Assembly (NCBI GenBank): GCA_003505155.1
Contig: DNYJ01000017.1
Location: 49,966 to 62,444 of the forward strand
DNA: 12,479 nt
Reading direction: 5' to 3'
Source: Candidatus Uhrbacteria bacterium
GTDB lineage: Bacteria; Patescibacteriota; Patescibacteriia; UBA9934; UBA10169
Made by a program: the position numbers and the translations under genes
Notes under the pieces: model-generated
What the model saw: the letters and a program-made list of their open reading frames with translations, nothing else
Database searches by the model: none
Told to the model about the DNA's origin: nothing
Part shown: piece after piece, positions 1 through 5,604 of the stretch
Position numbering within the stretch: position 1 is the stretch's first letter
Layout: the number at the start of each line of letters is the position of its first letter

Positions 1-203
1 AGATGCATCGCGCGAAAGAGTCCGACTTGTGTTCCAAATCCGGCAATGAGCGGCACGATCAAGAACCATCGGTCAAGCATGAACTCGACCGGGGCATCCC
101 AATCCTGCATACCAAGGACTTGCAGGAAATAGAAGACCGTGGCGATCGCCATCGCTCCCGCAAAGCCCCATGCGAGGCTCGAAGCCCTGTCGGCTTTCAC
201 CAT
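1..203 (-). CDS. Small membrane protein, C-terminus outside window (partial)
   Basis: Only the first 67 residues are inside the window. The ATG overlaps the TGA of the preceding gene (shared bases 197-203), which suggests translational coupling and fixes the start. Two hydrophobic stretches are visible, at about residues 9-32 and 48-66, separated by an acidic loop (QDWDAPVEF). The second contains IVPLIAGFGTQVGLF, so at least two membrane helices are expected. There is no cysteine in the visible part. I do not recognise the family with certainty; the GFGxQVGLF-type segment gives a faint impression of small membrane proteins that accompany thioredoxin/CcdA loci in uncultivated bacteria and archaea, but that is memory, not evidence. 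It is the last visible gene of the ten-gene minus-strand operon, which continues beyond the left edge. Confidence 0.7.
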   Translation of the reverse strand, partial: MVKADRASSLAWGFAGAMAIATVFYFLQVLGMQDWDAPVEFMLDRWFLIVPLIAGFGTQVGLFRAMH

Positions 204-634
204 AGGTTGTCAAACACAAACTCCGTTCCAGTTTCAGGAGCAATAAGAAAGGATCCGCTGACGGTCTTCTCAAACATGATCTCGGCTTCTGCGTGATGAC
301 CTCCGGAAGCGTTAGATAGAAATGCGTGCGATCGAGACGGCTTTCCGTTCAGCGTCGCTTGGTCATAGATCGCGTCTTGCGTTAAATCCAGACGGTGGTT
401 ATCCAGCACAAGCCGAAGGATCGTTGTGTCATCGCTTTGCGTGATACTCGTGATGGTGATTTCGATGCCATTTTTTTCTTGAGCCATGCCTTGCGACGCG
501 GGAGAGGCGGCTTCCGACCGGGACACGTTTCCCGCGAGGGCGGTCTCCGGCACTTTGCTTGGTTGCCAGAAGATTCGTGCCGAACCGATGGCAGAGAGAA
601 CGATCAGCAAGATGAAAGGGGTATTTTTCTTCAT
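197..634 (-). CDS. Anchored or secreted Cys-free beta-rich protein, unknown function
   Basis: This is a 145-residue protein with a Lys-Lys N-terminus and a hydrophobic segment at residues 6-19, read as a signal peptide or single membrane anchor. A Ser/Ala-rich linker (about 35-52) follows. The C-terminal domain (about 55-145) alternates short hydrophobic strands (IEITITSI, TILRLVLDN, AEAEIMFEK, GSFLIAP) in the manner of a beta-sandwich. A His pair (GGHHAEAE, residues 111-118) stands out. Unlike most neighbours it has no cysteine, so it is more likely a binding or structural partner than a thiol-exchange protein. It starts 3 bases after the upstream stop codon and overlaps the downstream gene. 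No family recognised. Confidence 0.75.
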   Translation of the reverse strand: MKKNTPFILLIVLSAIGSARIFWQPSKVPETALAGNVSRSEAASPASQGMAQEKNGIEITITSITQSDDTTILRLVLDNHRLDLTQDAIYDQATLNGKPSRSHAFLSNASGGHHAEAEIMFEKTVSGSFLIAPETGTEFVFDNLW

Positions 635-637
635 ACC

Positions 638-1120
638 TCAACAGCAGTGGTCGAGTTTTTTAAGCAGAGACTTGTGTACATGCTCCTCTGCGGACTTCAC
701 GGCATCTTCATGCGTGGTTCCTTGCAGAAGGAAGGTTACGATCGTGAGAAGCACGAGCGACAGGACGCCGGAGAAGAGAGCGACGCCCAGATCTCCGCGT
801 ATCACAGACACCACTGTCAGGAATCCGCCGAGGACAACGATGAGCCGCGCTAACCAGGCGAGGTTCAGCCGACGCCGCTCATATGCGGCGGCGACTTTGG
901 ACATGATGCCCGTCACGCTCATGCCCATAAGAACGGCAAGCGGGATCGGATCGGTCATGATCCCCATCCAAAACAAGACAAGAAGGATCATCCAGGTGAG
1001 CGAGACAGCTACGCAGACGGCGCAGAGATTCCACGGGAGGATCTTTGTCACATGCGGTTTCACCAACGTTACGATAAGGAATATGACGGGAATGGAGATG
1101 AGTGGAAGGAGAATATCCAT
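638..1120 (-). CDS. Multi-pass membrane protein with intramembrane CxxC and C-terminal CC
   Basis: This 160-residue protein starts at the ATG 4 bases after the TAA of the CcdA-type gene. A longer frame from a TTG at 1160-1162 exists but would start inside the upstream gene and adds only a polar Ser-rich tail, so I reject it. About five hydrophobic segments are visible (roughly 4-20, 30-52, 58-75, 88-105 and 112-132). Cys33 and Cys36 form NLCAVC at the start of the second segment, where a redox pair or metal site could sit within the membrane. The soluble tail is rich in His and Cys (THEDAV, EEHVHK and a final LDHCC). No named family recognised. Its position right behind a thiol electron conduit suggests redox or metal handling; that is inference. 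Confidence 0.8.
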   Translation of the reverse strand: MDILLPLISIPVIFLIVTLVKPHVTKILPWNLCAVCVAVSLTWMILLVLFWMGIMTDPIPLAVLMGMSVTGIMSKVAAAYERRRLNLAWLARLIVVLGGFLTVVSVIRGDLGVALFSGVLSLVLLTIVTFLLQGTTHEDAVKSAEEHVHKSLLKKLDHCC

Positions 1121-1124
1121 AGGA

Positions 1125-2330
1125 TTAAGTGAAGAAGATGAGAATGACGGCTCCGAGAGCAATCATGAAAGCGCCGATGAGAAGTTTGATACGGGTCGTC
1201 TCCGCCTGTTCGAGATTTTGCAGCTTCTCCGTCGCCTTATGGTTGGAGGAAAGGAGAAGAAGGATGAAGAGCGGAGAGACGAAGATGAGGTTGTACCAGA
1301 GCATCCAGAAGGCGCCTTGCGTCGCCGTACTTTGCGCCGCGAGCATGCCGATGATGGCGACGTAGATGCCGCCCGAGCAGGGAAAGGTGCACAATCCGAC
1401 GAGGAATCCTCCGATGAAGGATGCCGGCAAGGTCGCCTTGTACATCCATTTCTCAAGAGTGGCTTTGGTGTCGAGGGGAATACGGAGCCGGATCGGGAAC
1501 GCGGGAAAGACGATTCCCAAAAGTTGGATGACTCCAAGTCCGATGACGAGGTACGCGCCGATTTTTGCCATAAGGTGCGGTGCGCCCGAGATGACGATGG
1601 CTTGGGCGATGCCAAGACCGATAAGGAGATAAGCAAGGTAGATGGCTCCGATGTAGACAAGTCCCATCTGCCAAATTTTTGCGCGCGTTTTTTTCAGGGT
1701 GAACAGAAATCCAATGAAGAAGAGGAGCACGGCAAAGGCGCAGGGGTTCAAGCCGTCCAAGAAGGCGGAACTCGTTACGATGCCCCACAAGCTCCAGAAG
1801 TCGCGATTCCGCGCCGGCATTTGAGACGGCACACGGTCTTCCTGCAAGTAGGTGGTAATCGGCTCGCCAATGGGATATGTCCTCACCTCGCCCGCAAAGT
1901 CCCACACGCGGTAGTCCGTCTCCTCGCCGTGCATGTTGTCCTGATAGACCAGCAGTTTGCCGTAGGCGTCTGGATGTTCCAGCAAGTAGCGAATGATGTC
2001 TTCCGGAACGTGCCCGCCGATCAAGAGCCGGTTGTCAATGAACGTCTCGATGTGGCTCTGCAGTTCAAACGGGACGCCCCATGTTTTGTTATATTCTCCC
2101 AGCAAGGTGCGATTCGAACGCTCGTTGATGTAATCATGCCGTTCCAAAGCGTATCCATACTCTTCAAAGAACAGGGGATAGGTCTCTTTGACGAGCTCCC
2201 CGCAGTCTTCGCAGGCTTCATTGAAGAACACGGTTGCGGTTTTCGGAGCGGGTTCGCTCGCGTGCGCGACGTGCGTACTACTTGTGAGAAGGATGCCGAG
2301 CGCTAAGACGATGAATAATCGTTTCATCAT
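1125..2330 (-). CDS. Secreted thioredoxin-like domain fused to CcdA/DsbD-type transmembrane domain
   Basis: This 401-residue protein probably moves reducing equivalents across the membrane. Residues 1-25 are a signal peptide. Residues 30-165 form an extracytoplasmic thioredoxin-like domain with a CEDC active site (40-43) and a GVP element (85-87) in the cis-proline position. Residues about 180-401 form a six-helix domain with the CcdA/DsbD hallmarks: GLNPCAFA in the first helix (Cys197) and LCTFPCSGGIY in the fourth (Cys314, Cys318). In the CcdA/DsbD families, the paired membrane cysteines take electrons from cytoplasmic thioredoxin and pass them to an outer acceptor; here an acceptor domain appears to be fused in front. 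The ATG overlaps the upstream TGA as ATGA; a second ATG follows at once. There is no c-type cytochrome motif nearby, so general envelope thiol reduction fits better than cytochrome maturation. Confidence 0.9.
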   Translation of the reverse strand: MMKRLFIVLALGILLTSSTHVAHASEPAPKTATVFFNEACEDCGELVKETYPLFFEEYGYALERHDYINERSNRTLLGEYNKTWGVPFELQSHIETFIDNRLLIGGHVPEDIIRYLLEHPDAYGKLLVYQDNMHGEETDYRVWDFAGEVRTYPIGEPITTYLQEDRVPSQMPARNRDFWSLWGIVTSSAFLDGLNPCAFAVLLFFIGFLFTLKKTRAKIWQMGLVYIGAIYLAYLLIGLGIAQAIVISGAPHLMAKIGAYLVIGLGVIQLLGIVFPAFPIRLRIPLDTKATLEKWMYKATLPASFIGGFLVGLCTFPCSGGIYVAIIGMLAAQSTATQGAFWMLWYNLIFVSPLFILLLLSSNHKATEKLQNLEQAETTRIKLLIGAFMIALGAVILIFFT

Positions 2331-2764
2331 AATTTTGGGATAACATTGCCGACGATCTCAATCTCCACTTCCGGCTTTTCAGGATCGGACGATTGAAGGT
2401 AGACCACGCGAGTGATCGGTCCCGACTCATCGGGATGGACTAACGGATCGAATTGGATGATGAGCGGACGTGATGCGCCCGATGCGATCGGCGACTGGTC
2501 CATGTCCGCCGTCGTGCAACCGCAACTGGTCGAGACGCGATAGATCTCAAGCGCCCCATCTCCGTCATTTCTGATCTCAACCGTTGCCGATACCGGCCCC
2601 TTGCTTTGCTCAATATTGCCAAAGTCAATTCGAGGCACGGAGACGCTCACGCGGCCGCCGCCGGTCGGTTCGATACGGCTCGGCATTTCCTCGTTTTTCA
2701 AGATGAACGCGGAGAGAACGGCGATGATGCCGACCGTGAGTGTGCCCAAGAGAAGTTTAGACAT
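2327..2764 (-). CDS. DUF1573 protein with CGC motif (second copy)
   Basis: This 145-residue protein has an N-terminal hydrophobic anchor or signal (about 5-22) followed by one immunoglobulin-like DUF1573 domain. The DUF1573 signature is clear: a DFGNI segment near residue 48, then STSCGCTTA with Cys81 and Cys83, then FDPLVHPDESGPITR and a closing beta strand (EVEIEIVGNV). DUF1573 proteins are widespread secreted proteins of unclear role, and the C-x-C pair is the family's conserved feature. It is paralogous to the gene at 4603-5118; both share CxCTTA, FDP..H and GPITR.V. This copy lacks the Gly/His insert of the other. It lies 8 bases after its upstream neighbour and overlaps the CcdA fusion by 4 bases. 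It is a plausible client or partner of the thiol relay. Confidence 0.88.
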   Translation of the reverse strand: MSKLLLGTLTVGIIAVLSAFILKNEEMPSRIEPTGGGRVSVSVPRIDFGNIEQSKGPVSATVEIRNDGDGALEIYRVSTSCGCTTADMDQSPIASGASRPLIIQFDPLVHPDESGPITRVVYLQSSDPEKPEVEIEIVGNVIPKL

Positions 2765-2772
2765 AGAAGACG

Positions 2773-3480
2773 TTAAAGATTGATGCCGTGTCTTCCATCC
2801 TCTCCGGCGCCTCCGTGCGTTTTATGTCCGAGGACATCGCCGCGGCCAGTTGCCAAGAGGTAATCTTCAACGACGCCGGACGGATACCAGATCGCCTGCC
2901 AACGGTACGCTTCGCCGTAGAGTTGATCATCTGAATACGCGTCTCCATACTCTGACAGCAGATATCGGAAGAATCCGCGCGCCGCTCGCGCGTGTGCACA
3001 GCCGCAGTTCCCGTTCAGCGTAACGCTTGTGGGCGATCCGCAACAGAAGTTGCAGGGAAAGATCGAGACAAGCCGTTTGTAGCGTTCGATCATGGTCGAG
3101 TCGAGCTCGGCGGTTTCATATTGCCCCCATGCTTTCAGCGATCCGATGGGATCGTCAAACGAGATCGCTCCAGGAGCGTAAAACGGTTTTCCCGTTGCCA
3201 TCATGACAGTCATGGCGTTCGCCACGGTGTCGCCCGATTCTGGTTCGCCAGAAACTTCCGTGATGGTCGGCATCATCTGGAGACGCGTCGTCTTTCCATC
3301 TTCGTTGGGGATAGGCATCATGATTTCCATGGCGCTCGCCGTGGAGATGCCGAATATGCCCGCCAAGATTCCGCGCGTAGCGCCCATCGCCTGGCTGACG
3401 CTCGCGATCGCAATTTGATTGACGAGAAAGACGGCAATGAGAAGGCTGACAAGCGTTTTGTGTTCTGTGAATGATTTCAT
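2773..3480 (-). CDS. Secreted or anchored Cys/Met/His-rich protein, possible metal or redox protein
   Basis: This 235-residue protein has an N-terminal hydrophobic segment (about 9-28) and a second weaker one (about 33-50). A Met-rich stretch follows (MEIMMP, LQMMP, AMTVMMA; residues 51-95). The core is a cysteine cluster, FPCNFCCG then NGNCGCAHA (Cys143, 146, 147, 159, 161 and His163), leading into a helical region rich in Tyr and Trp (about 165-210). The tail contains GHKTHGG and a further His. The cluster loosely recalls secreted PCYCGC-type proteins, but the spacing differs and I would not assign that family. Cys, Met and His ligands together suggest copper or another soft metal, or a disulfide-rich redox protein; this is inference. 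It sits between the double-thioredoxin gene and a DUF1573 gene with 8-base gaps on both sides. Confidence 0.8.
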   Translation of the reverse strand: MKSFTEHKTLVSLLIAVFLVNQIAIASVSQAMGATRGILAGIFGISTASAMEIMMPIPNEDGKTTRLQMMPTITEVSGEPESGDTVANAMTVMMATGKPFYAPGAISFDDPIGSLKAWGQYETAELDSTMIERYKRLVSIFPCNFCCGSPTSVTLNGNCGCAHARAARGFFRYLLSEYGDAYSDDQLYGEAYRWQAIWYPSGVVEDYLLATGRGDVLGHKTHGGAGEDGRHGINL

Positions 3481-3488
3481 AGAGAGGG

Positions 3489-4301
3489 TCAGTCAGAAGT
3501 TGTTGGTCGAATAATCGTTCCCGCTTTCACATCCTTGTAGACGACGGGCCCGAGCGCGGCGTTCTGCCGAAAGACAAAGGTGCCGTTCTCTTCAATGGTT
3601 CCGACTTGCTTCCATGTTTCGGCAAGAAGCGCGTAGGCGCGCGCCTGCGAGGAGAGGAGGACGGAAGGCGTTTGCGCGAGCGCGTACTCTTTCAGGAGCG
3701 CGCGTCCTTGTGCGGATTGTGCATCAACGGTGGTTTCCGTTTGGATCGTCAGTCCGAAGGTGTTTTCAAGAATCGTTTTGTGGATCGCTGGATTGTAACA
3801 GTCTGGACAGCTTGAATCCGCGAGGTAAGTCACATCAACGAGACCGATGGTTTCGTTGCTTGCCAGGTCCACATAGACTGGTTGTTTGGCTTCGATGACC
3901 AGCGTCCCTTCCTTTTCTTCTCCTCCAAACGCGGCGAGCGTTTCGCGGATGTTCTCTTTGTTGTACTCGCCGCGAATGAGAATGGCGGGTGCGCGCGTGA
4001 CGCCGTAGGTTTCGATGAGGGTTCGTCCTTCCTGCGAGTCGGCAGAGAGCGTTTCCGATTTTAAGATGCGGACGTTTTGCTTCTCGATCGCTTCCACGAT
4101 GCGGCTGCCGTCCAGACACAGGGCGCATGCGGACGGCGCCAAGAGTGTCAACTCGATTTCAGCCGGTCGTGCCGCTTCCTCTTGTCTGGCCACGTTGAGG
4201 GCGATCGTTGCCCGCGCGTCCCACAAAAGAACCGCACCCAAAAGCATGACTGCTCCCAGAATCGAAAATCCGATTCTTAATCTGCGTGTTGCTTTGTCCA
4301 T
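3489..4301 (-). CDS. Membrane-anchored protein with two tandem thioredoxin-like domains
   Basis: This 270-residue protein has an N-terminal helix (about 10-27) that anchors or exports it. Two homologous halves follow. Repeat 1 (about 48-145) has ACALC (Cys59, Cys62) and a TRAPAIL cis-proline loop (Pro105). Repeat 2 (about 153-256) has SCPDC (Cys165, Cys168) and AQTPSVLL (Pro212). The halves also share QEGRTLIETY versus AQGRALLKEY, so an internal duplication is apparent by eye. There are no other cysteines. A CxxC plus a cis-proline before a beta strand is the thioredoxin-fold signature. As an extracytoplasmic protein in a CcdA operon, it is a natural intermediate between the membrane conduit and final substrates. 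It starts 9 bases after the upstream stop. The direction of its reaction (reductase, oxidase or isomerase) cannot be read from sequence. Confidence 0.87.
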   Translation of the reverse strand: MDKATRRLRIGFSILGAVMLLGAVLLWDARATIALNVARQEEAARPAEIELTLLAPSACALCLDGSRIVEAIEKQNVRILKSETLSADSQEGRTLIETYGVTRAPAILIRGEYNKENIRETLAAFGGEEKEGTLVIEAKQPVYVDLASNETIGLVDVTYLADSSCPDCYNPAIHKTILENTFGLTIQTETTVDAQSAQGRALLKEYALAQTPSVLLSSQARAYALLAETWKQVGTIEENGTFVFRQNAALGPVVYKDVKAGTIIRPTTSD

Positions 4302-4310
4302 ATCCGTGGC

Positions 4311-4589
4311 TTAACATCCTCCAACCATGCTTGGAAGCGTGGAGGTGGTGGAGCCCACTTCTCCCGCGGGAGAAGAGACCGTCGTTGTACTTCCCGCGTT
4401 TGCCTGGCCGGAGCGTATTTGCAGGTTCAGTCCATAGAGTTGAGCGGTTTGCAGGACGCCTACGACAATCAAGAGAATGAGCACTCCCGCTTGAAGCGAC
4501 GGGAGTTTGAGAGATGGCAGTTTTATCGAGATGGTTTTCTCCTTCGGCTTAATCTCATGGTTGATGTCGTCCATTTCTTCGATTTGCAT
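4311..4589 (-). CDS. Single-pass membrane protein with Ser/Thr linker and C-terminal GGC
   Basis: This 92-residue protein has a polar acidic N-terminus, a repeated KLPSL pair (residues 23-32), one membrane helix (about 33-52), a Gly/Ser/Thr-rich flexible linker (about 59-86) and the end LPSMVGGC. Cys92 is its only cysteine and the last residue. The charge pattern puts the C-terminus outside the cell. A lone terminal cysteine on a tethered arm could shuttle thiols, bind metal or accept a modification. I do not recognise a characterised family. The start could be Met1 or Met6; neither has a Shine-Dalgarno sequence. It lies 13 bases after a DUF1573 gene and 9 bases before the double-thioredoxin gene. 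Frame, context and the coherent anchor-linker-tail design support a real gene. Confidence 0.75.
   Translation of the reverse strand: MQIEEMDDINHEIKPKEKTISIKLPSLKLPSLQAGVLILLIVVGVLQTAQLYGLNLQIRSGQANAGSTTTVSSPAGEVGSTTSTLPSMVGGC
4358..4375. repeat. Perfect 18-base palindrome inside the GGC-tail gene
   Basis: CTTCTCCCGCGGGAGAAG reads identically on both strands, nine bases per arm and no loop. It lies in the part encoding the Ser-Pro-Ala-Gly-Glu segment of the flexible linker. It could be a protein-binding site or a coding accident; nothing nearby decides between them. Confidence 0.4.
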
Positions 4590-4602
4590 AGAGGTTTTAA
4601 AT

Positions 4603-5118
4603 TTACTTAATGACGTTTCCGGAAAAGGTCAGGCGGATTTCAGGCTGGGATTGGCTGTTTGTCCTCATCGTTACGGTGCGCGTGATGGGACCAGTCGCGG
4701 CTGGTCCGTGGGCGTTCGGGTCGAAGTTCACGAGAAGGACTGCGGTTTCTCCGGCTGGAATCGTCTCCGAAAGGCTTGACGATCCTCCTCCGTGCCCAAT
4801 CATGCCTTTCAGCCCGCTTTTGCTTCCGTCCGGATGGACGATCTGCGCGGTGGTGCACATGCAGGATGTCTCCAGGCTGGTAACGGCTATGGGGACGCTT
4901 GAGTCGTTTGCGAGGCTGATGGATTTTACGGCAATGCCTTTGGACATGGGAACGTTGCCAAAATCCCATGAGGGTTCGGAGACGGTCAGTTCGGCATTTT
5001 CGACAGGCCCGGCCACAGGCGCGGACGAAGAGGCGATCGCCATGCCGATGATTGATCCCAGAACAACTAGAACAAGCCCCCAAGCCCAAAGCGCAGTCGT
5101 ATTCGATTTGTTCTTCAT
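4603..5118 (-). CDS. DUF1573 protein with CMC motif and Gly/His insert (first copy)
   Basis: Starting at the ATG at 5116-5118 gives 171 residues. An in-frame TTG at 5158-5160 would add 14 residues, but it gives a poorer signal sequence and lies inside a potential hairpin, so I prefer the ATG. Residues about 8-28 are a hydrophobic signal or anchor. The DUF1573 domain has WDFGNVPMSKG (51-61), TSCMCTTA (Cys86, Cys88), FDPNAHG (132-138) and GPITRTV. Compared with the copy at 2327-2764 it carries an extra segment, including GMIGHGG (105-111), between the C-x-C strand and the next strand. Met, His and two Cys in neighbouring loops could form a soft-metal site, or the Cys pair could be a redox target; both are inference. 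It is separated from the upstream gene by a structured 80-base spacer. Confidence 0.88.
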   Translation of the reverse strand: MKNKSNTTALWAWGLVLVVLGSIIGMAIASSSAPVAGPVENAELTVSEPSWDFGNVPMSKGIAVKSISLANDSSVPIAVTSLETSCMCTTAQIVHPDGSKSGLKGMIGHGGGSSSLSETIPAGETAVLLVNFDPNAHGPAATGPITRTVTMRTNSQSQPEIRLTFSGNVIK

Positions 5119-5138
5119 AGATTGGGATGAGAAAATAG

Positions 5139-5200
5139 AAAACACGAAACAAACTGGCAAAGAGATACGGCTCTTTGTCCCTTAATTCGGTTCGTGTTTT
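5139..5200 (-). promoter_or_regulatory. Nested inverted repeats in the 5119-5198 intercistronic spacer
   Basis: Outer arms AAAACACGAA (5139-5148) and TTCGTGTTTT (5191-5200) are perfect 10-base complements. Inside them CAAAGAG (5158-5164) and CTCTTTG (5171-5177) form a 7-base-pair hairpin with a 6-base loop. In the minus-strand transcript the structure starts at the TAA of the first gene. The distal arm ends in UUUU and continues U-rich, with the next ATG about 20 bases on. This is by far the largest gap in the operon. It may be an attenuator, a processing site or an mRNA-stability element that sets expression of the first gene apart from the rest. Confidence 0.5.
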
Positions 5201-5579
5201 ACTCCCGCTTCATGACTGATCGAAGCCATTGGTGCGAAGGCGGTGCGCGATGTTGCGCGGTAACGCTTGAATTTGTTTGATGGAAATCTTGAAAAGAGAA
5301 GCTTCTTTCAGCCATGTTCGACATCGGCTGATGGTTGTAAGGTATCGTGAGTGCGACCGTCGTCGGTTGTTCTTTCGATTGGCGAACACAATGCGTTCCG
5401 CAGGCGTCATGCGTTTTTAAGCACCCTTGCTCCGTGCAAACCATGTCTTCCATGGGAGCGGAACTCGTGTTTGCAGGATGGGAAATCGGAGACGTGTTCG
5501 CATGGACCGGCATCTGAAAAGTAAACCCGTAGATGACGAGCACGCTGATCAGCAAGAGATGTTGAAAGCATTTTTGCAT
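5199..5579 (-). CDS. Small secreted protein with four-cysteine segment, first gene of operon
   Basis: This 126-residue protein has a signal peptide at about residues 1-27, with a plausible cleavage after VHA. The mature part has a compact Cys region, MVCTEQGCLKTHDACGTHC, with Cys48, 53, 60 and 64 and His57 and His63. The remainder is polar, rich in Ser, Gln and His, and looks unstructured. The spacing C-x4-C-x6-C-x3-C could hold two disulfides or a metal ion. An AGAGG (5583-5587) lies only 3 bases before the ATG, the nearest thing to a Shine-Dalgarno sequence in this operon. I do not recognise the family. It is promoter-proximal and followed by an 80-base structured gap. A spurious frame is possible, but the signal peptide and clustered Cys argue for a gene. 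Confidence 0.68.
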   Translation of the reverse strand: MQKCFQHLLLISVLVIYGFTFQMPVHANTSPISHPANTSSAPMEDMVCTEQGCLKTHDACGTHCVRQSKEQPTTVALTIPYNHQPMSNMAERSFSFQDFHQTNSSVTAQHRAPPSHQWLRSVMKRE

Positions 5580-5604
5580 GAACCTCTATGTGAACACGAG
5601 AAGA

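Noticed and set aside
638..1162. Longer version of the CAVC membrane protein from a TTG at 1160-1162
   Set aside because: The extra 14 residues overlap the end of the upstream gene and are polar Ser-rich; the ATG at 1118-1120 lies just after the upstream stop and opens directly into the first membrane helix.
486..2306. A 606-codon open frame on the plus strand
   Set aside because: It is antisense to three minus-strand genes with clear signal peptides, membrane helices and CcdA motifs. Its own translation is charged low-complexity sequence with no recognisable domain.
4302..4325. GGAGG upstream of the double-thioredoxin gene as a Shine-Dalgarno site
   Set aside because: It lies 16 bases before the ATG, too far, and encodes the Gly-Gly of the preceding gene's GGC end.
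142..5040. Octamer GCGATCGC three times (142-149, 3404-3411, 5033-5040), like the HIP1 repeat of cyanobacteria
   Set aside because: Each copy encodes Ala-Ile-Ala in a hydrophobic segment of a minus-strand gene, so codon choice explains it; I saw no copies in the plus-strand genes or intergenic regions.
4603..5160. Longer version of the first DUF1573 protein from a TTG at 5158-5160
   Set aside because: It begins within the inverted-repeat spacer and blurs the signal sequence; the ATG at 5116-5118 gives a normal Lys-then-hydrophobic signal.
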